Positions 14,291 to 18,892 of a stretch of DNA of 18,892 nt are shown here, piece by piece; position 1 is the first letter of the stretch; every line of letters starts with the position of its first letter. The DNA is from DASUFH01 sp036274645 (GTDB lineage Bacteria; Acidobacteriota; Terriglobia; 20CM-2-55-15). The position numbers were made by a program, and so were the translations under genes. Under the pieces are notes generated by a model. It was not told where the DNA came from. It worked only from the letters and a program-made list of their open reading frames with translations, and searched no databases. The stretch is taken from assembly GCA_036274645.1 (NCBI GenBank), contig DASUFH010000298.1, forward strand, positions 1 to 18,892. Reading direction: 5' to 3'.

Positions 14291-15831
14291 TACAGCAGAG
14301 CCGCTTCAAAGATACGGTTGACCGCATTGGTATGCCGGCGAAAGTCGCGCAACAACTGGCTCGCCGCGGACTCGGCGGCCTGGTCGGAATACCCGAGTCT
14401 CCGCGCGCACGTCTGAACCTCCTCGGCGGCCCGGGGTAATGCGTGAGTCTGGGCGTCGTCCACCATCTGCAATTTGTTTTCGAGGTCCCGCAGGAACCTG
14501 TACGCGTCCACCAGCGACTGACAATCTTTCGCTGAAATCAGTCCGCGCGCTTCCAGGGCGCGCAGGGCGGCCAGCGTGTTGCGCTGGCGAATCCCGTCGA
14601 TTGCCGGCCCGTGACGCACCTGCAGAGACTGCGCAATCAGCTCAATTTCGCGAATGCCGCCTGAGCCGAGTTTCACATTGGCGCCGCGATCGGCGCGTTG
14701 TTGGACGAGTTCGCGGTCAATCCGTCGCTTCATGTTGCGAATATCTTCGCGCGCGCGTCCCCCGAACTCTTCGTCATACACAAAGCCGCGGGTCATGCGC
14801 AGAAAGGCGCGCCCCACGGAACGATCCCCGGCGATCGGGCGGGCCTTGAGCAGCGCCAGGCGTTCCCAGTTTTCTCCCCGGGAACGGTAGTAGCGATCCA
14901 CGTCATCAAGCCGGGTCGCGATCGCCCCGGACTCTCCTTCGGGCCGCAGCCGCAGGTCCACGCGGTAGACGTATCCCTGATTGGTGAACGCGTCGAGCGC
15001 GGCGGTAATTCTCTGGCACAGCTGGCGGTAGAACTCCGCGGCCGGCTGCCAGTCTTCGCCCGGCTCGTCGTAGACATAGATCAGATCGACGTCGGAACTG
15101 AAATTCAGCTCTCCCCCGCCCAGTTTGCCCATGCCAATGACGCAGAAACGGGTATACATCCCAGCGGGCGCCTGGCGTTCGGCGCGCAGCGCGTCATCGC
15201 ACATGCGATAGGCTGCGGAGATCAGCGTTTCCGCGAGCAGCGACAGCCCGGCGAGCGTCTCTTCCACCGGACAGAGGCGCAACAGGTCACGAACCCCGAT
15301 CCGCAGGGTCTCTCGACGTTTGAGAAAACGCAGATAGTTCCAGCGCCGCTCTTCATCCGCGGGTTCACGCGAAAACGCCGCGAACGTCTGGGCAATTTCG
15401 CCCTCGATCAAATGTCCCCGCGCCGAGTAGCGCAGCGTTGCAGGGTCCGTTACCCAATAAAAATGGAATGGATCGCGAATCAGAATCTCGGCCATGTAGG
15501 AACTCGCGCCGAGCGTTTTGGCGAGAATCTCGAGCGCCTGCGGAGATTCCTTGAGATAGGAATAGAGCCGGGTTCGATTCAGCGCGGCGGCCGCGAACCG
15601 CTCCATATAGTTCAGGGCGCGGTCGGGATCGGCGGATTGCGACACCGCCAGAAGCAGTTCCGGAAGCGTGTCGGCCAGCAGGCGGCGTTCGACCAGGTCT
15701 TCGGCCATCCGCTGCAGATTCCGGTCGGCGCCGGCCGGATCCTGAAAGCCAAAGGGCTTGAGCAGCTCCGCTACCCGGCCGCGTTCGAGACGCGGGGCGA
15801 GCAGCAATTCCTTAACGTCGATAGACTCCAT
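14290..15831 (-). CDS. glnE: GlnE-like protein, N-terminal (adenylyl-removing type) half
   Basis: A 513-residue cytosolic nucleotidyltransferase matching only the first half of glutamine synthetase adenylyltransferase/removase (E. coli GlnE about 945 residues). Seen: helical lead with TLGASSYMAEILIRDP (107-121), the NTase motif GKLGGGELNFSSDVDLIY (235-252, acidic pair D247/D249), YRVDLRLRPEGESGAIATR (289-307, third acidic D292), NWERLALLKARPIAGD, then KLGSGGIREIELIAQSLQ (387-404) and a helical tail ending ARRLGY...FRRHTNAVNRIF, the PII-uridylyltransferase-associated domain. These motifs follow the N-terminal (deadenylylating) domain of GlnE. Start ATG 15831 (AGAGGG just upstream) is chosen; the frame stays open upstream to 16632 but that part lies antisense to the next gene and shows no family similarity. 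The stop is made by bases of the repeat at 14226-14298. Confidence 0.85.
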   Translation of the reverse strand: MESIDVKELLLAPRLERGRVAELLKPFGFQDPAGADRNLQRMAEDLVERRLLADTLPELLLAVSQSADPDRALNYMERFAAAALNRTRLYSYLKESPQALEILAKTLGASSYMAEILIRDPFHFYWVTDPATLRYSARGHLIEGEIAQTFAAFSREPADEERRWNYLRFLKRRETLRIGVRDLLRLCPVEETLAGLSLLAETLISAAYRMCDDALRAERQAPAGMYTRFCVIGMGKLGGGELNFSSDVDLIYVYDEPGEDWQPAAEFYRQLCQRITAALDAFTNQGYVYRVDLRLRPEGESGAIATRLDDVDRYYRSRGENWERLALLKARPIAGDRSVGRAFLRMTRGFVYDEEFGGRAREDIRNMKRRIDRELVQQRADRGANVKLGSGGIREIELIAQSLQVRHGPAIDGIRQRNTLAALRALEARGLISAKDCQSLVDAYRFLRDLENKLQMVDDAQTHALPRAAEEVQTCARRLGYSDQAAESAASQLLRDFRRHTNAVNRIFEAALL

Positions 15832-15841
15832 AGCCCTCTGG

Positions 15842-15848
15842 TACGATA
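15842..15848. promoter_or_regulatory. Overlapping divergent -10 elements between the two GlnE-type genes
   Basis: On the plus strand TGGTACGAT (extended -10, hexamer 15842-15847) ends 5 bases before the GTG start at 15853. On the minus strand TATCGT (15843-15848) ends 11 bases before the ATG at 15831. The two hexamers share the same bases, so only one polymerase could occupy the site at a time. The whole gap between starts is 21 bp. Confidence 0.35.
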
Positions 15849-15852
15849 AGTC

Positions 15853-18042
15853 GTGATCCGCAGACAGTCGCAACAAACGATTCAGGCTCTCACCGAAGGG
15901 GTCGACCCGAAAATCCTGCGCGACTTCTTCGCCGGCATGGACGACGATTATTTCGCGACGTTTCCACCGGAAGAAATCGCCAGTCACATCCGCATGTCGA
16001 CCACGCTGGCGCCGGGACGCCGCGCCGAAGTTCGCATTACTCCCGGCGCTCTGTCCCCCGACGAGTTCGAGATCGTCATCGTCGGATTCGATTATCTCTC
16101 GGAGTTCTCCATTTTCTGCGGCCTGCTTGCGGCCTTCGGTCTCGACATCCGCGCCGGAAACATTTTTTCCGGTGTCCGGCGTTCCCGCGGCCCGCTCTCC
16201 CGCCCCGGCAGAATCGTGGATGTCTTCAGCGTGGGCGCGCGCGGCGATACGTTTGACGAAGCGAAACAGCGGGAGTTCGCCGGCGCGCTGCAGGACTTCG
16301 CGCTGCTGCTCGACGCCGGCGCCGCCAGCGAAGCAAGGGAGCGGCTCAATCGCTTTCTGACCGAACGCATCGAACAGATGAACGCCGAGTTGAGCGGCCT
16401 GCTGGCGCCGGTCGAGATCCATTTCGACAACGATTCGTCGCCCGACTGGACGGTGATGGACATCCAGTGCCAGGACACGTTTGCCTTCCTGTACGCGATC
16501 GCCAACGCCCTGGCGATGCGCGGCATCGACATCCACAACGTGCGGATCTCGAGCCCCGACGGCCGGGCGCTCGACCGTTTTTTCATTGCGGACCGGACGG
16601 GCCGGAAGATCGCCGACGAATCGGAGCAGCACAAGTTACGTCTGGCCGTGCAGTTGCTGACCGGCTTTACCGCCTTTCTGCCGGAAGCGCCCGATCCCGC
16701 CCGCGCCATGCGGCACTTTGACCGATTCCTCGACAAGGCCGCCGCCAATGTGTTCCCGGACCGGGTCATGGCGTTTCTTGCCGATCCCCGGGGAATGCGG
16801 CTCATCGCCGGCGTTCTCGGATCGAGCGATTTTCTCTGGGACGACTTCCTCGAGTTGCGCTTCGACGATCTGCTGCCGGTCCTGGAAAACCTGACGGAGT
16901 TTCCACTGCAGTCGAACCGGCCGGACAAACAATCGATGCGGAACGAATTGCGGGCGGGCCTGGAGCGTCTCGAAACGTTCGACGACCGGAAGGCGTGGCT
17001 GAACCGTTACAAGGACACCGAACTGTTCCTGATCGACGTCCATCACCTGCTGGATCCCGGCGCCACCCTGATGGAATTTTCCGATGCGCTGACGGATCTC
17101 GCCGAAGTCATCGTCGACGAAGCCGCCCGTGAATGCTACGGCCGGATTGCCGCCGAGCGCGGCGCGCCAGCGCACACATACGGCAACTCGGTCCCCTACG
17201 CCATTTTCGGGCTGGGCAAGTTCGGTGGACGAGAGATGGGCTACGCGTCGGATCTGGAACTGCTGTTCGTTTACGACGCGCCCGATGCCGCAGACTTTTT
17301 CGAAGCCGTCGCGCGGCAGACCATCAACTTCATCGAGACGCGCCCCAAAGGCATCTTTCAAATCGATCTGCGCCTGCGCCCGTTCGGCGACGCGGGTCCG
17401 CTCGCGTGCTCGATCGACCATCTGGAGCGGTACTACAGCGCCACCGGTCAGGCGGCGCCGTTTGAACGGCAGGCGTTGACGAAACTGCGATGGTTCGCGG
17501 GCGATGAAGCGCTGGGCCGCCGCGTGGAAGCCTGCCGCGACCGGTTTACCTATAGCGGCGCGCCCTGGGACCGCAAAGACGCCCTGCATCTCCGGCGGCG
17601 GCAAACCCGCGAACTCGCGCACCCCGGCCGGATCAACGTGAAGTACAGCGCCGGCGGAATTGTCGACATCGAATACACGGCGCAGTATCTCCAGCTCCTG
17701 AACGGCGGGGACCATCCCGCTCTTCGTAACCCCGGCACGCTCGATGCCCTCGACGAGCTTCGCAACGTCCACATTCTTTCCGCGGAGGAGTACGCCGAAC
17801 TGCGCATGGCCTATCTCTTCCTGCGGCGGCTGATCGACGCGCTCCGTATTGTCCGGGGCGACGCTTCCGACCTGACTCTGCCCGATGAGGAGTCCGATGA
17901 GTTCAAATCGCTCGCCCGCCGGCTCGGCTACATGGACCGGGACCGGCGCGCCGCGGCGGGCCGCCTGGCCGGCGATATCCGGCGCGAAATGGGACGCGTT
18001 CAGGCCCTGTTCCGGGCGCGGTTTGAGCAAACTGAAACTTGA
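15853..18042 (+). CDS. ACT-domain-fused GlnE C-terminal half (probable adenylyltransferase)
   Basis: A 729-residue protein joining a GlnD-like sensor to a GlnE-like catalytic half. Residues 20-50 (DPKILRDFFAGMDDDYF, FPPEEIASH) resemble the segment between HD and ACT domains of GlnD. ACT-like domain 1 lies at about 58-130 (FEIVIVGFDYLSEFSIFCGL, LAAFGLDIRAGNIFS) and domain 2 at about 200-272 (DIQCQDTFAFLYAIANALAM, GIDIHNVRISSPDGRALDRF). From about 295 comes the GlnE pattern: VLGSSDFLWDDFL, then GKFGGREMGYASDLELLF (455-472, acidic D467/E469), QIDLRLRPFGDAGPLA (503-518), FERQALTKLRWFAGD and KYSAGGIVDIEYTAQYLQ (597-614). GY and FERQAL are typical of the C-terminal, adenylylating domain. No uridylyltransferase or HD domain is present. 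Start GTG 15853 is forced by an in-frame TAA at 15847. Activity is inferred, not shown. Confidence 0.85.
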   Translation: MIRRQSQQTIQALTEGVDPKILRDFFAGMDDDYFATFPPEEIASHIRMSTTLAPGRRAEVRITPGALSPDEFEIVIVGFDYLSEFSIFCGLLAAFGLDIRAGNIFSGVRRSRGPLSRPGRIVDVFSVGARGDTFDEAKQREFAGALQDFALLLDAGAASEARERLNRFLTERIEQMNAELSGLLAPVEIHFDNDSSPDWTVMDIQCQDTFAFLYAIANALAMRGIDIHNVRISSPDGRALDRFFIADRTGRKIADESEQHKLRLAVQLLTGFTAFLPEAPDPARAMRHFDRFLDKAAANVFPDRVMAFLADPRGMRLIAGVLGSSDFLWDDFLELRFDDLLPVLENLTEFPLQSNRPDKQSMRNELRAGLERLETFDDRKAWLNRYKDTELFLIDVHHLLDPGATLMEFSDALTDLAEVIVDEAARECYGRIAAERGAPAHTYGNSVPYAIFGLGKFGGREMGYASDLELLFVYDAPDAADFFEAVARQTINFIETRPKGIFQIDLRLRPFGDAGPLACSIDHLERYYSATGQAAPFERQALTKLRWFAGDEALGRRVEACRDRFTYSGAPWDRKDALHLRRRQTRELAHPGRINVKYSAGGIVDIEYTAQYLQLLNGGDHPALRNPGTLDALDELRNVHILSAEEYAELRMAYLFLRRLIDALRIVRGDASDLTLPDEESDEFKSLARRLGYMDRDRRAAAGRLAGDIRREMGRVQALFRARFEQTET

Positions 18043-18069
18043 CGCCGGACCCCAAAGGGCTTTTTATAT
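18039..18069 (+). promoter_or_regulatory. Possible promoter of the glycine-zipper gene
   Basis: TTGACG (18039-18044, overlapping the preceding stop) and TTATAT (18064-18069) are 19 bases apart. Transcription starting near 18076 would give a 48-base leader with AGGAG at 18111-18115. The spacing is long, so this is tentative. Confidence 0.3.
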
Positions 18070-18123
18070 CAACGCCCTCGTGGTATGCATTTGAGGTCCG
18101 GATAACAAAAAGGAGACGACTGA

Positions 18124-18855
18124 ATGCGAATCTGGAAAATGGTCCCCGTACTTTTCCTGCTGGCCGCCGGAGCTTGTTCCGAGGCCACGGAAAATCCCGA
18201 GCCCACCCCCGAAGAGACGGCAGAACCAGCGTCTCCGGCATCGAACGCCGGCAATAGCGCGCCCGCCCCGGCGACAAAGCCGGCGGAAAAGCCCGCCGCA
18301 AAGCCCGCCAGCGCGAATGCGGCCCCGGCAGCTCCGGCGGCGGCTCCGGTCACCATTCCCGCGGGAACGAAGTTGACCGTCATCCTCAACGACGAACTCG
18401 ATTCGGGTAAAAATCAGGCGGGCGACGCATTCAAAGCCAACCTGGGCGCTCCGGTGATGGTCAATGGAAAGACCGTTCTCGCCAAAGGAACTCAGGTCCA
18501 GGGTAAGGTTGTCGACGCCAAAGGCGCCGGACGAGTGAAAGGCCTGGCGAGCATGAGCCTGGAGTTGACCAGCGTCATGGTCGGCGGCAAGTCCGTACCG
18601 CTCGCAACGCAGACCTTTGCCACCGAAGCGGAAGCCACCAAGGGCAAGGACGCGGCTGTCGTCGGCGGCGGCGCCGGACTCGGAACCGCGATCGGCGCCC
18701 TCGCCGGCGGAAAGAAAGGCGCAGTCACCGGCGCGATCATCGGCGGCGCGGCCGGCACGGGAACGGTGCTCGCCACCAAGGGCAAGGAAGTGGAGTTCGC
18801 GCCCGAAAGCAAGCTCGAGTTCGCGCTCAGCAAAGACCTGACCGTCACTCCTTAA
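18124..18855 (+). CDS. Envelope protein with Pro/Ala linker and glycine zipper, putative lipoprotein
   Basis: A 243-residue exported protein. The N-terminus is hydrophobic and ends LAAGAC (C18), a near-lipobox, so lipid anchoring is possible. A long Pro/Ala/Lys/Glu-rich linker (about 22-77) would span the periplasm. A beta-rich domain (about 78-170: IPAGTKLTVILNDELDSG, AKGTQVQGKVVDAKGAG) resembles a family of uncharacterised Acidobacterial proteins. A glycine zipper (GGGAGLGTAIGALAGG...TGAIIGGAAGTG, 181-213) follows, then a C-terminal strand ESKLEFALSKDLTV. Glycine zippers often mediate membrane insertion or oligomerisation. The ATG is supported by AGGAG 8 bases upstream. Not part of the nitrogen genes: an 81-bp gap with its own possible promoter precedes it. 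Confidence 0.85.
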   Translation: MRIWKMVPVLFLLAAGACSEATENPEPTPEETAEPASPASNAGNSAPAPATKPAEKPAAKPASANAAPAAPAAAPVTIPAGTKLTVILNDELDSGKNQAGDAFKANLGAPVMVNGKTVLAKGTQVQGKVVDAKGAGRVKGLASMSLELTSVMVGGKSVPLATQTFATEAEATKGKDAAVVGGGAGLGTAIGALAGGKKGAVTGAIIGGAAGTGTVLATKGKEVEFAPESKLEFALSKDLTVTP

Positions 18856-18875
18856 ACCTCCGCAGAGGAAATTGG

Positions 18876-18892
18876 GAAATTGGGGACAGAGA
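18876..18892 (+). repeat. Half-site of the GGGACAGAG repeat, cut by the window edge
   Basis: AAATTGGGGACAGAGA differs by two bases from AGAATTAGGGACAGAGA in the arms of the hairpin at 2139-2206. It is probably the left arm of a second copy continuing beyond the window. Confidence 0.6.

Noticed and set aside
15832..16632. Upstream extension of the minus-strand GlnE half by 267 codons
   Set aside because: It lies antisense to the ACT region of the plus-strand gene and has no GlnE similarity; the ATG at 15831 gives the normal N-terminus.
16636..18030. 464-codon minus-strand ORF opposite the ACT-GlnE gene
   Set aside because: No motif and amino-acid composition typical of an antisense shadow.
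14290..18042. Idea that the two GlnE halves are one gene broken by a frameshift or an assembly inversion
   Set aside because: Both halves have their own start, stop and promoter-like elements, and the plus-strand half has an added ACT region, so a simple break does not explain it. A misassembly cannot be fully excluded without reads spanning 15800-15900.

Overview
The window is high-GC bacterial chromosome, mostly housekeeping genes packed with short gaps. It looks like an Acidobacteriota genome. Reasons are a carboxypeptidase-regulatory-like secreted protein, a DUF6152-type small exported protein, a fused MoaD-MoaE, a glycine-zipper envelope protein, and several dispersed palindromic repeats. 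This phylum call is inference from gene content; no rRNA or marker tree is available here. No tRNA, rRNA, CRISPR array, phage gene or transposase gene was seen, and no stretch above 300 bases lacks a gene.

Layout. 15-2090 (minus): an exported M48 metalloprotease and a BshB1-like PIG-L deacetylase. 2091-2251: promoters and a 68-bp perfect hairpin repeat. 2252-3868 (plus): a DHA2-type MFS exporter, converging on 3869-5087 (minus), a small glutaredoxin-like protein overlapping ribF. 5135-7311 (plus): mazG translationally coupled to an amidohydrolase, converging on ribA (7317-7916, minus). 7931-8123: a large interrupted palindrome. 8138-8629 (plus) and 8557-9147 (minus): a DUF6152-like protein and a GspG-like lipoprotein whose 3' ends overlap by 73 bp. 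9188-11328 (plus): moaD-moaE fusion and a conserved protein of unknown function. 11492-11824 (plus): PII protein. 11895-14093 (minus): a large secreted protein with regulatory-like repeat domains. 14290-18042: two divergent glnE-related genes. 18124-18855 (plus): a glycine-zipper envelope protein.

The most interesting locus is 14290-18042. GlnE, normally one protein of about 950 residues with two nucleotidyltransferase halves, is here two proteins on opposite strands with only 21 bp between their start codons. The minus-strand gene matches the N-terminal (adenylyl-removing) half. The plus-strand gene matches the C-terminal (adenylylating) half and carries an extra N-terminal region with two ACT-like domains resembling the glutamine-sensing tail of GlnD. 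With a PII gene 2.5 kb away, this suggests a rewired nitrogen-control circuit in which glutamine may be sensed directly by the adenylyltransferase.

A second pattern is that about eight genes have a good -10 hexamer ending only 5-9 bases before the start codon and no Shine-Dalgarno sequence, which points to leaderless mRNAs. Four others have clear Shine-Dalgarno sites and longer leaders.
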